Part shown: in pieces, positions 16,352 to 25,908 of the stretch | Numbering within the stretch: the first letter of the stretch is position 1 | Layout of the letters: the number at the start of each line of letters is the position of its first letter | DNA from: Verrucomicrobiota bacterium | GTDB taxonomy: Bacteria; Verrucomicrobiota; Verrucomicrobiia; Chthoniobacterales; SZAS-18 | DNA length: 64,000 bases | Assembly (NCBI GenBank): GCA_019241085.1 | Contig: JAFAXH010000087.1 | Coordinates: 1 to 64,000, forward strand | Reading direction: 5' to 3' | Notes under the pieces: model-generated | What the model saw: the letters and a program-made list of their open reading frames with translations, nothing else | Told to the model about the DNA's origin: nothing | The model's database searches: none | Translations under genes and position numbers: made by a program

Positions 16352-17536
16352 TCAAGAAACCATTTCCGGCGGGCCGTTGAGCGCGCGATAGCCGAGGGCG
16401 TGCTCGGCCTGCATCATCTTGTGAATCTGCGTGGTGCCTTCGTAGATGATCGGCGCGCGCGCATTGCGAAAATAGCGGCCGATGGGTGACTCGTCGTGCG
16501 AAAAGCCTTTGTTGCCGTGGATTTGCAGCGCGTCATTTGCTGCGGAGAAGGCGGACTCGGTCGCGTGCCATTTTGCGAGCGAGACCTCGCGCGTGTCGCG
16601 GCGCCCCTGGTTTTTCAACCACGCGGCTTGCAGCACGAGCAACCGGCTCGTCTCCAAGTTGAGCACCATCTTTGCGATCATGTCCTGCACGAATTGATGA
16701 CGGCCGATTTCCTGCCCGAACGTTTTGCGCTGGCGCGCGTAGGCGACGGAATGTTCGAGGCAGGCGCGGATCGTGCCGAGCGCGCCCGCCGCCACGGTGA
16801 AGCGTCCGTTGTCGAGCGCGTGCATCGCGATCTTGAAGCCGTGACCTTCGGCGCCGATGCGGTTTTCCGCCGGCACCGGCACGTTTTCCATGAACACTTC
16901 GCCGGTCGAGCTGGCCCAGAGTCCGAGCTTGTGCGGAATGTCGCGTGTCGTCAGCCCAGCCATGCCGCGTTCGAGCACAAAGGCGCTGATGCCGCGATGT
17001 CCTGCGCGGGGATCGGTCTTGGCGAAGACCAGCAAATGACCCGCCATGGTCGCGTAGCCAATCCAGCGTTTGTGGCCGCTGAGCCGATAGGAGCCGTCGG
17101 GCTGCCGCGCAGCCGTGGAAGTCATCGCAGCCACGTCGCTGCCGGCGTCGGGTTCGGTGAGACAAAAAGCCGCGAGGGTCTGGCCTTGCGCCTGGGGTTT
17201 CAGGAATTTTTGCTTTTGCGCTTCGGTTCCAAATTTCAACAATGCCATCGAGTTCAAGCCGAGATGCACCGAGAGCAACGTGCGAAACGCCGCGTCGCCC
17301 CGCTCGATTTCCTCGGCGATGATGGCGAGCGAAACGTAGTCGAGGCCGAGTCCGCCGTAGGTTGGCGGAATCGTGCAGCCGAGCCAGCCCTCGCGCGCCA
17401 TGCCGGCGATGATTTTTTCATCGACATGATGATGGGCGTCGTTGGCGGCGGCGACCGGGAGAATGTGTTCGTCGGCGAAGGCGCAGACTTTTTTTTGCAA
17501 GGCGAGCTGCGCGTCGGTGAGACTGAGGTCGATCAT
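16352..17536 (-). CDS. Acyl-CoA dehydrogenase family protein
   Basis: 394 aa from the ATG at 17536; the open frame runs back to 17686 but those residues are low-complexity and do not match the family N-terminus, which begins DLSLTDAQLALQKKV. It is a flavoprotein that forms alpha,beta double bonds in acyl-CoAs and passes electrons to ETF. Seen: FAD-binding FCLTEPDAGSD, KRWIGYA, the middle beta domain, the YARQRKTFGQEI helix, and the catalytic glutamate Glu366 in IYEGTTQIH. It is first in the operon with the CoA-transferase and ThDP enzyme. Glutaryl-CoA dehydrogenase-like and short-chain types cannot be separated by eye. Confidence 0.9.
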   Translation of the reverse strand: MIDLSLTDAQLALQKKVCAFADEHILPVAAANDAHHHVDEKIIAGMAREGWLGCTIPPTYGGLGLDYVSLAIIAEEIERGDAAFRTLLSVHLGLNSMALLKFGTEAQKQKFLKPQAQGQTLAAFCLTEPDAGSDVAAMTSTAARQPDGSYRLSGHKRWIGYATMAGHLLVFAKTDPRAGHRGISAFVLERGMAGLTTRDIPHKLGLWASSTGEVFMENVPVPAENRIGAEGHGFKIAMHALDNGRFTVAAGALGTIRACLEHSVAYARQRKTFGQEIGRHQFVQDMIAKMVLNLETSRLLVLQAAWLKNQGRRDTREVSLAKWHATESAFSAANDALQIHGNKGFSHDESPIGRYFRNARAPIIYEGTTQIHKMMQAEHALGYRALNGPPEMVS

Positions 17537-17748
17537 GGCGCGAGGGGGAGCGCACAGCCGGGCGCGGCGGGCGTGCGGTTCAGGTCGGGGAGAGGACCAC
17601 GGCGTGCCACCGTTTTCCACGGCGGGAGACGGCGTCAGAGCGTAATCGCCGCGCTGCCTGGCGACAAGTGCCTTCTCCCAGCACACACGCGCACAGGCAG
17701 GCAGGCGTGCGAAACCAGCCAGCGCCCCTCCCGCCGGAAAACAATCGG

Positions 17749-20526
17749 TCAGTTGCCGCTGATCTGATTTTCCAGTGAGTTCACGTCAAAACCCACCGGG
17801 AGGTTGAGACGCGGGAAATCTTTGAGCGTGATGTTCAGCAGCACGCCGTAGTCGTTGTTGCTGCTCTTGGTGGCGGTGCTGTTGTTGCGCACGGTCACGA
17901 CAAAACTCGCGACAAAGCTGCTCAGGTCGCGATACAGCGAGTAGCTTTGAGCCTCGACGAGCCGGTCGGCAAATTCCACGCGCTCGGTAAAGCCGGCGGC
18001 CCAGTTGTGGTCAAAGCGGTAGTAGGTGCCGACGGTGAACAAATTTGAGTTTTGGAAAAACGGATTGTTGTCGAGGTAGCGGTGGGAGATTTGCAAATCG
18101 AGGTCGCGCGTGACTTGGAAATTCAGCGCGGTATTGATTTCGGTAAAGCCGCCGATGGATTGATTGGGCGGAACGCCCGTGAGCAAGTCCGCGAGCGTGC
18201 TGCCGGTATTCAAATTGGCGCGCTGCTGGCCGCCGGTGGCGGTGTCAAAGAGCGGAAATTGCGCGTCGAGATTGAGCGAGAACCAGGGCAGCGGCCGGAA
18301 AGTGATGCGATTGAAAATATTGGAAAACCGCTGCGGCCCGTAGGGGTTGACGATGTTGGCCTGGAAAAAAGTGTCCACCTCCAGCCAGTTGAATGTCAGC
18401 GCGTCGCGGCGGGTCTGGAGTCGGTTGCGCACGCCGACGCGCGCGAAGACGCCCGTGTCGATGTTGTCGATGGTGGTGACCTGCGGGAAGTCGATGGGAT
18501 CGAGTTGCGTCGAGGCTACGCGCCGGTTGAATGGCAGCAGGCGCCGGCTCCCGACTCCGAAATCGTCGATGTAAGAAAAATTCAGATACGGCTGCACGAC
18601 GTGCTGCATCCGGTCGAGTCCGAACATCCGACTCTCAAATTGCGGATAGACGCGCGAGAGTTTGAATGAAGTCTCGAAGCCGGCGTTGAACACGGGCCGA
18701 AAGATGCCGCCGCGCGGGTTGAACTGCTGCCGAGCCGCGATTACCTCCTGGGCCAGAGCGTAATTATCGGTGCCAGGCGCTGGCAGCGGTCGCAGGGTGA
18801 AGAGCGTCGCCAAGTCGTTTTCGCTGGCAAAGAGCAGATTGTAGGCGGGATTCGAGACCGGCGAGCTGCGCGTATAATACGTCCCGCGCAGCCCGATGCG
18901 TGGCACCAGGCTCAGCCAGTTAAAATACGTTTTCGGAAACGTGAACTGGTGCAACGAGTCGATGCGATACGACGAGTAGCTCGGCAGCACGCTGTCGCTG
19001 GAAAACGACCGGTGCAAATAGCCGGCGCTGTTTTCACTCTCGTAAAAAATCGGCGAACCCTCGAACAGCGGGTGCCGCGGGATTTCAAACGACGCCTCGG
19101 GCAAACGCTCTGTGGTGGTGAAAAAATTATTGAGCTGCGCCCGGGCGAGCAGCGTGGCGACAAAGTCCGGCTGGCGATAAGAGAGAAACGCGACATTGTC
19201 AGGCACCGGATCGCGCGTGAACTCCCCTTGGTAAAAATCTTGCAGCACGTAGCGGTCGCTGAGCTTGTCGAGGTTGACCTTCAGCGTCACATCGTCGGTG
19301 AAAAAGTGCGTTGCCGCGAGGTCAACCCGGTAACGTTCGGCGGGCGTTTGAAATCGATATAATCCAGTGTTGTTATAATCCGGCTGGTCGTCCTTCGTAA
19401 AATACGTGATGAGCTTCGCGCTTTCCTTGCTGCGGATTTCGCGGCTGAGCGTGTCGCCCGTGGGCGCGAGTCCGCCGCGCCCGAGACCCGTGTCGGCATC
19501 GTCGCGCGCGTTGCCGTTGGTATCGTTGCCAAACAGACCCAGATCGAAAATGCCGCGACCCGGCGAGTTGGTCGGCGCCGTTGGTGCCGGCACTGCCTGA
19601 CTGGGATCGTTGTCGCTGGCGTAGGGCGCGATCTGGCTGCCATCGTGCGTCCGGTGCGTGCGCAAGCGCGGATTGTATTCGAGGTCCAATCCTGCGGCCG
19701 CGCCGCGTTTGGTGCGGTAGTCGAAGCGCGCCAGACCCGTTACTTTATCGGTGATCGGAAACGTCAAACCCAACAGCAAATAGGCGCCGTATTCCGAGTT
19801 GTAGCCGGGCACGATGCGGTAGCCGCTCTGGCGGTCGAGCGATTGGTAAAAATACGGAAAATAAAAGACCGGCGTCTGTCCGACAAAGAGCGTGGCGCCG
19901 ACATAGACCGCGTGATCGTCGGGATAAATGCGCAAGCGCCGCGCGGTGACGTGATAGTCCGGCTTGGACGAATCGTGCGAGGTGAACGTGCTCTGCCGGA
20001 CACGATATTCATAGCCGGCGCCCGGCGAAAACCCATCCACGCCGCCGAAGAAATAGCCTTCCCGCAAGCCCTGAAAATCCAAGGCGCGGATGGCTTTGGT
20101 GTTGAAGTTGTAAAGCGCGCGCTCGGCGTTGAAAACGGTGTCGAGCCGATAGATGCGCACGTTACCGATGAGCAACGCTTCGTGCGTGTCGAGGTTGTAT
20201 TCCGCCTCGTCGCAAAAAATGCTGGCGTCGTTGGTGACGATGTTCACATTTCCGCGCGCCTTGGCCACGCGGTTGACGTAGTTCGTCCCGCCCTCCGCGG
20301 TAATGTCGATGGGACTGTTGTTCTCGTTGTTGCGCCCCGACGCCTGGCCGGCACTGCCACCGCCCGGAAGCGGCACGGTCACTTGAGGCCGCACCTCGGC
20401 CGGGGGCGCGTTCGTGCTGCTCTGCGCGCGCAAACACGCCACGCCGCCCGCCAGCATGAGCGCGCCGAGCGCCAGCAACTTCCCCACTGCCGCTCTTCGA
20501 CGTGAGCCACGGGCTGCCTGCTTCAT
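17749..20526 (-). CDS. lptD: LPS-assembly protein LptD (outer-membrane LPS translocon)
   Basis: 925 aa. A signal peptide (about 15-35, LLALGALMLAGGVACLRAQ) precedes a low-complexity stretch and the OstA/LptA-like jellyroll (about 70-180, GGTNYVNRVAKARGNVNI, FCDEAEYNLDTHEALLIGNVRIY). The rest (about 200-925) is the barrel domain with repeated strands, e.g. TPVFYFPYFYQSLDRQSGYR and FPITDKVTGLARFDYRT. LptD inserts LPS into the outer leaflet with LptE. It lies 3 bp after galE on the same strand, a likely operon for envelope sugar/LPS work. I did not see the conserved Cys pairs of E. coli LptD, and the protein ends ENQISGN without an aromatic residue. Confidence 0.85.
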   Translation of the reverse strand: MKQAARGSRRRAAVGKLLALGALMLAGGVACLRAQSSTNAPPAEVRPQVTVPLPGGGSAGQASGRNNENNSPIDITAEGGTNYVNRVAKARGNVNIVTNDASIFCDEAEYNLDTHEALLIGNVRIYRLDTVFNAERALYNFNTKAIRALDFQGLREGYFFGGVDGFSPGAGYEYRVRQSTFTSHDSSKPDYHVTARRLRIYPDDHAVYVGATLFVGQTPVFYFPYFYQSLDRQSGYRIVPGYNSEYGAYLLLGLTFPITDKVTGLARFDYRTKRGAAAGLDLEYNPRLRTHRTHDGSQIAPYASDNDPSQAVPAPTAPTNSPGRGIFDLGLFGNDTNGNARDDADTGLGRGGLAPTGDTLSREIRSKESAKLITYFTKDDQPDYNNTGLYRFQTPAERYRVDLAATHFFTDDVTLKVNLDKLSDRYVLQDFYQGEFTRDPVPDNVAFLSYRQPDFVATLLARAQLNNFFTTTERLPEASFEIPRHPLFEGSPIFYESENSAGYLHRSFSSDSVLPSYSSYRIDSLHQFTFPKTYFNWLSLVPRIGLRGTYYTRSSPVSNPAYNLLFASENDLATLFTLRPLPAPGTDNYALAQEVIAARQQFNPRGGIFRPVFNAGFETSFKLSRVYPQFESRMFGLDRMQHVVQPYLNFSYIDDFGVGSRRLLPFNRRVASTQLDPIDFPQVTTIDNIDTGVFARVGVRNRLQTRRDALTFNWLEVDTFFQANIVNPYGPQRFSNIFNRITFRPLPWFSLNLDAQFPLFDTATGGQQRANLNTGSTLADLLTGVPPNQSIGGFTEINTALNFQVTRDLDLQISHRYLDNNPFFQNSNLFTVGTYYRFDHNWAAGFTERVEFADRLVEAQSYSLYRDLSSFVASFVVTVRNNSTATKSSNNDYGVLLNITLKDFPRLNLPVGFDVNSLENQISGN

Positions 20527-20529
20527 GCG

Positions 20530-21501
20530 CTAGTCTCCGTAGCCGCCCGGATGACGTTGGTGCCAGGCCCACGCATTCTCGATAATCTTGTCCAACGACT
20601 GAAAGCGCGGTTCCCAGCCCAGTTCCTTTTTAATTTTCTGCGACGCCGCGATCAAGCGTGGCGGGTCGCCTGGTCGGCGCGATTTGGCCACGACCGGGAT
20701 TTCGTGGCCGGTGACTCGCCGGCAGACTTCCACCACCTCGGCGACCGAATTGCCGCCGCCGGTGCCGAGATTGTAGAAAGCCGACTCCTCGCGTCCGAGC
20801 GCGAGGATGTGCGCCTGCGCGAGATCAATGATGTGAATATAATCGCGGATGCAGGTGCCGTCCGGTGTCGGGTAATCCGTGCCGAAAATTTCTACGTGCG
20901 GCTTTTGTCCCAGCGCCACTTTCAGCACGTTGGGAATCAAGTGCGTTTCGATCCGATGGTCTTCGCCGAACTGCTCGCTGGCTCCGGCGGCGTTGAAATA
21001 ACGCAGGCTCACCGAACGCAACGCGTGGAGCTCGTCATACCAACGCAGCACTTTCTCGAACATCAGTTTGGACTCGCCGTAGGGATTGATCGGTCGCTGC
21101 GGCAAGCCTTCGTGAATCGGCACCTCCTCGGGCATGCCGAACGTCGCGCAGGTCGAGGAAAACACGAGCTTCTTCACGCCCGCCGCGACCATGCCGTCGA
21201 GCAGGTTCACGCCGCCGTAAACGTTGTTGAGAAAATATTTGCTCGGATTGGTCATCGACTCGCCGACCAGCGCGTTGGCGGCAAAGTGCATCACCGCGTC
21301 CGGCTTCTCCGCCCGCAAAGCGCCGGCAATGCTCGCCGGTTCGCGCAGCTCGCCCTCGATCAACTTGGCACGGGGGTCGACCGCCAGGCGGTGGCCCTCG
21401 GTGAGATTGTCGAAGACCACAATTTCGTGGCCTTGATTGAGCATCTCCTCGACGCAAATGCTGCCGATGTAGCCGGCGCCGCCAGTGACAAAAATTTTCA
21501 T
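20530..21501 (-). CDS. galE: UDP-glucose 4-epimerase
   Basis: 323 aa extended SDR. It interconverts UDP-glucose and UDP-galactose (possibly the N-acetyl forms). NAD-binding motif GGAGYIG at residues 7-13, catalytic SSTCATFG (about 115-122) and the Tyr141-xxx-Lys145 pair (NPYGESK). YFNAAGA and DYIHIIDLA are typical of GalE. The start at 21501 gives the expected short N-terminus before the first beta strand. Next on the strand is lptD (3-bp gap), so the pair is likely co-transcribed, feeding LPS sugar supply. lpxA lies 98 bp upstream in the same direction. Confidence 0.95.
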   Translation of the reverse strand: MKIFVTGGAGYIGSICVEEMLNQGHEIVVFDNLTEGHRLAVDPRAKLIEGELREPASIAGALRAEKPDAVMHFAANALVGESMTNPSKYFLNNVYGGVNLLDGMVAAGVKKLVFSSTCATFGMPEEVPIHEGLPQRPINPYGESKLMFEKVLRWYDELHALRSVSLRYFNAAGASEQFGEDHRIETHLIPNVLKVALGQKPHVEIFGTDYPTPDGTCIRDYIHIIDLAQAHILALGREESAFYNLGTGGGNSVAEVVEVCRRVTGHEIPVVAKSRRPGDPPRLIAASQKIKKELGWEPRFQSLDKIIENAWAWHQRHPGGYGD

Positions 21502-21599
21502 TAAGTGAGATTGGGGTAAAAAATAGGAGCCGCGAGGTTAGGCCATCCGCTGCGGCAAAGGCAACATGGAAAACCCGTGTGCTGAGGCCGGCCGGCGGG

Positions 21600-22421
21600 T
21601 CACTCGTCGGCGCTGCCGCCGTGCGCGGAACCGAGGAACGCGCAAATCCCCCGTTTTTTTGCCTTTGCGATGAAGCCAAGAAATTCCTCCGCCGCCGCGC
21701 AAGTCCACTGGTGGGTTTTAGCCTCCGTCAACGCCTGGGTCACGTTCAATCCACGGCGGAAAATCAAGGTGAACGCTCGTTTCAGTTCCGCACGTTCCGC
21801 CGCGCTGAAGCCGCTGCGACGCAAGCCGACCACGTTCAAGCCAGCAACCATATTGCGCTCGGCGGCCAGCGTAAACGGCGGCACGTCTTTGCTGAACGCG
21901 CTGAGACCCTGCACGATCACGCCGCGGCCAACGCGGACGTGCTGGTGAAACACGCTGCCGCCCCCGAGAAACGCCCGGTCGCCAACTTCCGCATAGCCAC
22001 CCAGCAAAACATGGTTGGCGATGATGCACTGGTCGCCCACGCGCACGTTGTGTCCGAGGTGTGCGCCCGCCATCAGCAAACAGCGATTGCCCAACACGGT
22101 CACGCTATCCGGCGCGGTCCCGCGATGCATGGTGACATGCTCGCGGATCACGTTGTCCTCGCCGATCTCGACGCCGCTCATGGTGGTCTCGGGCGCAAAC
22201 GATAAATCCTGCGGCCACCCGCCGAGCACTGCGCCGTGCCCGATGCGATTATTTTTTCCCATTTTCACGGCACCCATCAACGTCGCGTGCGCTTCCAGCA
22301 CACAACCCGCGCCCACCTCCGCCGGACCGTCGATGACGACATACGGCCCGACACGCACATCGGGCGCGAGCCGGGCGGCGGGATGGATGACTGCGGTCGG
22401 ATGGATCATCGCTTTGCTCAT
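21600..22421 (-). CDS. lpxA: UDP-N-acetylglucosamine O-acyltransferase (lipid A synthesis)
   Basis: 273 aa left-handed beta-helix hexapeptide-repeat protein that puts the first 3-hydroxyacyl chain on UDP-GlcNAc. The sequence opens IHPTAVIHPAARLAPDVRVGPY, with successive hexapeptide rungs up to about 190; the catalytic histidine corresponds to His124 in GAHLGHNVRVG. The C-terminal helical domain (about 190-260, NMVAGLNVVGLRRSGFS) is the LpxA type. Its start codon overlaps the radC stop by 4 bp, so the two are translationally coupled. LpxC, LpxD and LpxB are not in this window. Confidence 0.93.
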   Translation of the reverse strand: MSKAMIHPTAVIHPAARLAPDVRVGPYVVIDGPAEVGAGCVLEAHATLMGAVKMGKNNRIGHGAVLGGWPQDLSFAPETTMSGVEIGEDNVIREHVTMHRGTAPDSVTVLGNRCLLMAGAHLGHNVRVGDQCIIANHVLLGGYAEVGDRAFLGGGSVFHQHVRVGRGVIVQGLSAFSKDVPPFTLAAERNMVAGLNVVGLRRSGFSAAERAELKRAFTLIFRRGLNVTQALTEAKTHQWTCAAAEEFLGFIAKAKKRGICAFLGSAHGGSADE

Positions 22422-23116
22422 AAGACGCCTGCTTCCTTGAATGAAAAATAATCCGGCCGGCCGTCGGTCTGCGGAGCGCCGAGGACGATGTGATCGAGCA
22501 GCGATACCTGCAGCAAGCGGGCAGCCTCGGCGAGGCGTCGGGTGAGCTGGTGATCGGCCTGGCTGGGCGTGGGATCGCCGCTGGGATGGTTATGAACCAC
22601 GATGAGCGCGAAGGCTGCGTAAATCAGCGCGGGGCGGAAAATTTCGCGCGGGTGCGCGATACTCTCGTTGAGACTGCCGAGCGAAATTTCCTCGATGCGC
22701 AGCAGATGATATTTGGTGTCCAGCAAGAGCACGCGCAACGACTCGCGGTGCAGCGCGCGCATTTCCGCACCGAGCAGTTCGCGCACAATCTCGGGGTTAT
22801 CAATTTTCAGCCGCGCCGCCGATTCACGCGCCAACCGCTGGCCGAGGCCGAACGCCGCGGCGAGCTGCACGGCTTTGGTCGGTCCGATGCCTTTGACGGA
22901 GGCAATCTCGCGCACGGTGCAACGCGCCAGCGCGCCCAGCGAGCCGTGTCTGGTCAGTAGCTGCCGCGCGACCTCCAGCGCATTCGCGCCTTTCACCCCG
23001 GTGCGGAGCAAAATCGCGATTAACTCCGCCTCGCTCAACGCATTCGCGCCGAGTTTCGCCAGCCGTTCGCGCGGTCGCTCGGAAAGCGGCAGCTCGCGGA
23101 TGCGCAAAGGGTCCAT
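22418..23116 (-). CDS. radC: RadC-family JAB/MPN-domain protein
   Basis: 232 aa. N-terminal helix-hairpin-helix-like region (1-100: LRIRELPLSERPRERLAKLGA, VKGIGPTKAVQL) followed by a JAB1/MPN metalloprotease-like domain (about 105-228) with the zinc motif HNHPSGD at 175-181. Despite the name, a direct role in DNA repair is doubtful for the family. It heads a two-gene coupled unit with lpxA (4-bp overlap). Complete, typical length. Confidence 0.92.
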   Translation of the reverse strand: MDPLRIRELPLSERPRERLAKLGANALSEAELIAILLRTGVKGANALEVARQLLTRHGSLGALARCTVREIASVKGIGPTKAVQLAAAFGLGQRLARESAARLKIDNPEIVRELLGAEMRALHRESLRVLLLDTKYHLLRIEEISLGSLNESIAHPREIFRPALIYAAFALIVVHNHPSGDPTPSQADHQLTRRLAEAARLLQVSLLDHIVLGAPQTDGRPDYFSFKEAGVL

Positions 23117-23175
23117 CGCGGCTCATCCTAAGCGGACCCGCGCGTGGAGCGTTAGTAAAAAAACACGCGTCGGCG

Positions 23176-24309
23176 TCAGGCAAACTGCCCGACCATCGCG
23201 CCGAGCCGGACGCCGATTTCCTTCAGCGCGCGGCGATAACGAGTCATGCCGAGCGTGTTCAACGGCAGGCAGGCTTCCTCGATCAATGTGCGCCCCGCGG
23301 TTGCCGCCGCAGCGAGCGCGCCGGCTTTGCGCGCTGCTTGACGCAGCGTCAGCAAGCTCGCGGCATCGCCGTTGAGCAACGCCTGGTTGATCCGTTCGCG
23401 CGCGCCGTTCTCGCTCGCGGTTTGCAGCAGGAACAGCATCGGCAAAGTGAGTTTTCCTTTTTGCAAATCGGTGCCGAGCGTCTTGCCCGCGTGCGCCTCG
23501 TCGCCCGCGAGGTCCAGACAATCATCGTAAATCTGGTAGGCCGTGCCCAGTTTGAGACCGTAATCGCGCAGGGCGCGCACCGCGGCATCCGACGCGCCGT
23601 TCAGCCGCGCGCCGAGTTCAGCGGCGACGCCGAAGAGCGCGGCGGTTTTCATTTCGATGATCCGGAAATATTCGGCTTGGGAAAGTTGCAGGTCGAAGCG
23701 GCGCTGCGTTTGCAAAAGCTCGCCGGTGCAAACCTCGCGCGCCGCGCGGGCAATGGCGCGGGAGATGTCGGTTTCCTCGAAACGGGTGGACAAATCGAGC
23801 GCGTGCGCGAACAGGCTGTCGCCGAGCAGCACGGTGATGGAGTTGCCCCAGCGCGCGTTGGCCGTAGGCTGGCCGCGGCGAGTGTCCGCGCCGTCCATGA
23901 TGTCGTCGTGAATCAACGTGGCCAAATGGATCAACTCGATGATTGTCGCGAGGCTCACATGCCGGGCATCGATCCCGCCGGTGGCGCCGGCAGCTAGGAG
24001 CGCGAGTGCCGGCCGCAGCCGTTTGCCACTGCTGCCGCAGGCGTAGGCCACATAGCCTTGCACCGCCGGGTCGAAGGCTTGAACCTGCTGCAAAATGCTC
24101 TCTTCCACGGCCACCAATTGTGGCTGGATGAGCGCGGTTATCTGCGCAAGCTCGCGCGGCGGTGTAAGCTCGCGTTCCTCCGATTCCGACGACGGCAGCG
24201 GCATGGACATCGGGATCGTCGGCGGTGGTGCGGAGGTGGCAGTGGTGTGGTCCTGATCGCTCACCGACCCGCTCGAAACGAGGGCAGAGGAGCTTGTGAA
24301 ATAATTCAC
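23176..24309 (-). CDS. Long-chain trans-polyprenyl diphosphate synthase
   Basis: 377 aa. It elongates FPP/GGPP with IPP to a quinone-tail precursor (octaprenyl/heptaprenyl type). First aspartate-rich motif DDIMD at 135-139, second DDCLD at 262-266; KRLRP at 96-100 binds pyrophosphate. The residue five before the first motif is a small Ala (130), which in this family allows long products. The N-terminal ~45 residues are Ser/Pro/Thr-rich, and the true start could be a Met at 24210 or 24204 rather than 24309. It is divergent from the DUF4159 gene. Related to ispB/hepT; the chain length cannot be told from sequence. Confidence 0.88.
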   Translation of the reverse strand: MNYFTSSSALVSSGSVSDQDHTTATSAPPPTIPMSMPLPSSESEERELTPPRELAQITALIQPQLVAVEESILQQVQAFDPAVQGYVAYACGSSGKRLRPALALLAAGATGGIDARHVSLATIIELIHLATLIHDDIMDGADTRRGQPTANARWGNSITVLLGDSLFAHALDLSTRFEETDISRAIARAAREVCTGELLQTQRRFDLQLSQAEYFRIIEMKTAALFGVAAELGARLNGASDAAVRALRDYGLKLGTAYQIYDDCLDLAGDEAHAGKTLGTDLQKGKLTLPMLFLLQTASENGARERINQALLNGDAASLLTLRQAARKAGALAAAATAGRTLIEEACLPLNTLGMTRYRRALKEIGVRLGAMVGQFA

Positions 24310-24478
24310 AAGGGCAGCCTAGGCCACCGTCTTGGCCAAGTCAATGCGCGATGGGAGCGGGATTGGACGCGCATTTTTTTTCGTCGCGCCCGCCTGTTGC
24401 GAGCGCGCAGGCAGCCTGCCACAATGGAATACAGCAATTGAGCCATGAGACGCGGTTGATTGTATTTCCCCCCAGGGC

Positions 24479-25804
24479 ATGAGCAACCCGCAATCATCCG
24501 CCCGTCTCGCCGCTTTCCGGCGCTTCGCGATCCGTTTGAGCCAGTCGCGGTTTTTCATGGTTTCGCTGGCGATCCATTTCGTCGTCGTGCTGCTCCTTGG
24601 CGGCGTGGTCCTGATAAAAAATGTGGCGCCGCGCTCGGAGTTTGACGATGCCACGGGCGGCAGCGCCTCAGCTCCCCTCAATGCGTCTGCGCCAGACCCT
24701 GCGCTCCAGGCTTTGCAAGACGCTGTGCAGCCGGTGTCCAATACTTCAGCGGCGGTTGCGACCAACGCCGTGCCAGCGCTCGCGCCCATCCTCAGCGCGT
24801 CCACGTTGCCGAGCGATTTTTCCCTGCCAAACGCGCCACTCGTGCCGCCGCCCACGGGCCAGACCATGCGCACGCTCACCGAAAGTGCCGCCGCGAACGC
24901 GTCTGCTCCAGCCACCCGTTTCAGCGGCATCCCGCGCGACATCGCCAAGGGCATGGTGAATTTCCAGCAGGGCACTGGCGCGCCGGCAGGTGAGCGCGGT
25001 TCCGGGATCAACAAAAGCCGGGCATTCCAATTCACCGCCTACGTTGCGCGTTACGGCGTCGGCCAGCGCAATGGTGGCGACTGGGATTCCACGACGCATT
25101 TCCGGAACGGCAAATGCACCGGCGCGCTGCCGAATTTGCTCTTCCTCATCAACAAATGGAGCAGCGATAAAATCAAGGCCACACCCGATCCCACGCCGCT
25201 CGACATCGCCAGCGATGCGTTGTTCCGCGTCAAGCCGCCGTTCATCATGTTCACCGGGCACAAGGATTTTACTCTGACGCAAAAAGAGGTCGAAAACCTG
25301 CGGCAATATCTTCAGTTGGGCGGGGCAATCTGGGGCGACAGTTCGCTGCCCGGCCGGCGTTCCCGCTTTGATCTGGCGTTTCGGCGGGAGATGAAAAAAG
25401 TCGTCGGCGAAAGCGCGGATTTTGAGCCGCTGCCGCGCGATCATCCCATTTTCACCAGAGCTTATTTCCCCGAAATCCGTGATGTTCCGCCCGGTTTGAA
25501 TTATTTCCGCGAACCGGTTTACGCCATGCAGCTCTACGGCGAGATCGCGGTGCTCTACACGGCCAACGATTATGGCGACATGTGGCAGATCGGCCTCACC
25601 GAGCAGGGGCAGATTGATGAGAGCCGCGACGAGCGCAAGCATCTCGTAAACGTCAACCAAGCGTTGTTCGATAACCGCGACGTTTATTTCCGCAATCTGG
25701 AGCCAAAGCCGCTCAGCGATTCCTATAAATTCGGGACCAACATCATTGTCCACCTGCTGACCCGCTGGGAGGAAAAGCTGCGCAACGTCCCGACCGGGCT
25801 TTAA
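24479..25804 (+). CDS. DUF4159-domain protein with N-terminal membrane anchor
   Basis: 441 aa. One transmembrane segment (about 24-42, FFMVSLAIHFVVVLLLGGVVLI) is followed by a Ser/Ala/Pro-rich linker (about 55-165) and a C-terminal DUF4159 domain (about 180-435; VARYGVGQRNGGDWDS, KPPFIMFTGHKDFTLTQKE, LGGAIWGDSSLPGR, GTNIIVHLLTRWEEKL). The domain has a glutamine-amidotransferase-like flavour (class I flavodoxin fold) and usually sits with MoxR ATPase/DUF58/BatA genes; here none is adjacent. Topology predicts the domain outside the cytoplasm. aroE follows in the same direction. Function unknown. Confidence 0.8.
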   Translation: MSNPQSSARLAAFRRFAIRLSQSRFFMVSLAIHFVVVLLLGGVVLIKNVAPRSEFDDATGGSASAPLNASAPDPALQALQDAVQPVSNTSAAVATNAVPALAPILSASTLPSDFSLPNAPLVPPPTGQTMRTLTESAAANASAPATRFSGIPRDIAKGMVNFQQGTGAPAGERGSGINKSRAFQFTAYVARYGVGQRNGGDWDSTTHFRNGKCTGALPNLLFLINKWSSDKIKATPDPTPLDIASDALFRVKPPFIMFTGHKDFTLTQKEVENLRQYLQLGGAIWGDSSLPGRRSRFDLAFRREMKKVVGESADFEPLPRDHPIFTRAYFPEIRDVPPGLNYFREPVYAMQLYGEIAVLYTANDYGDMWQIGLTEQGQIDESRDERKHLVNVNQALFDNRDVYFRNLEPKPLSDSYKFGTNIIVHLLTRWEEKLRNVPTGL

Positions 25805-25908
25805 GTTTGTATCCTAGAAAATACCTTCTGGTATTCCAGCGCGCAGTTGCGGACCACCTCCATCCCGAGCCATCAGTCCCGGCATTTGTCTCCCGGCCAG
25901 AATTGCCG

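Noticed and set aside
24397-24425. Promoter (TTGCGA-17-CACAAT) for the DUF4159 gene
   Set aside because: Spacing is right but both boxes match at only four of six positions, which is expected by chance in a gap of this size.
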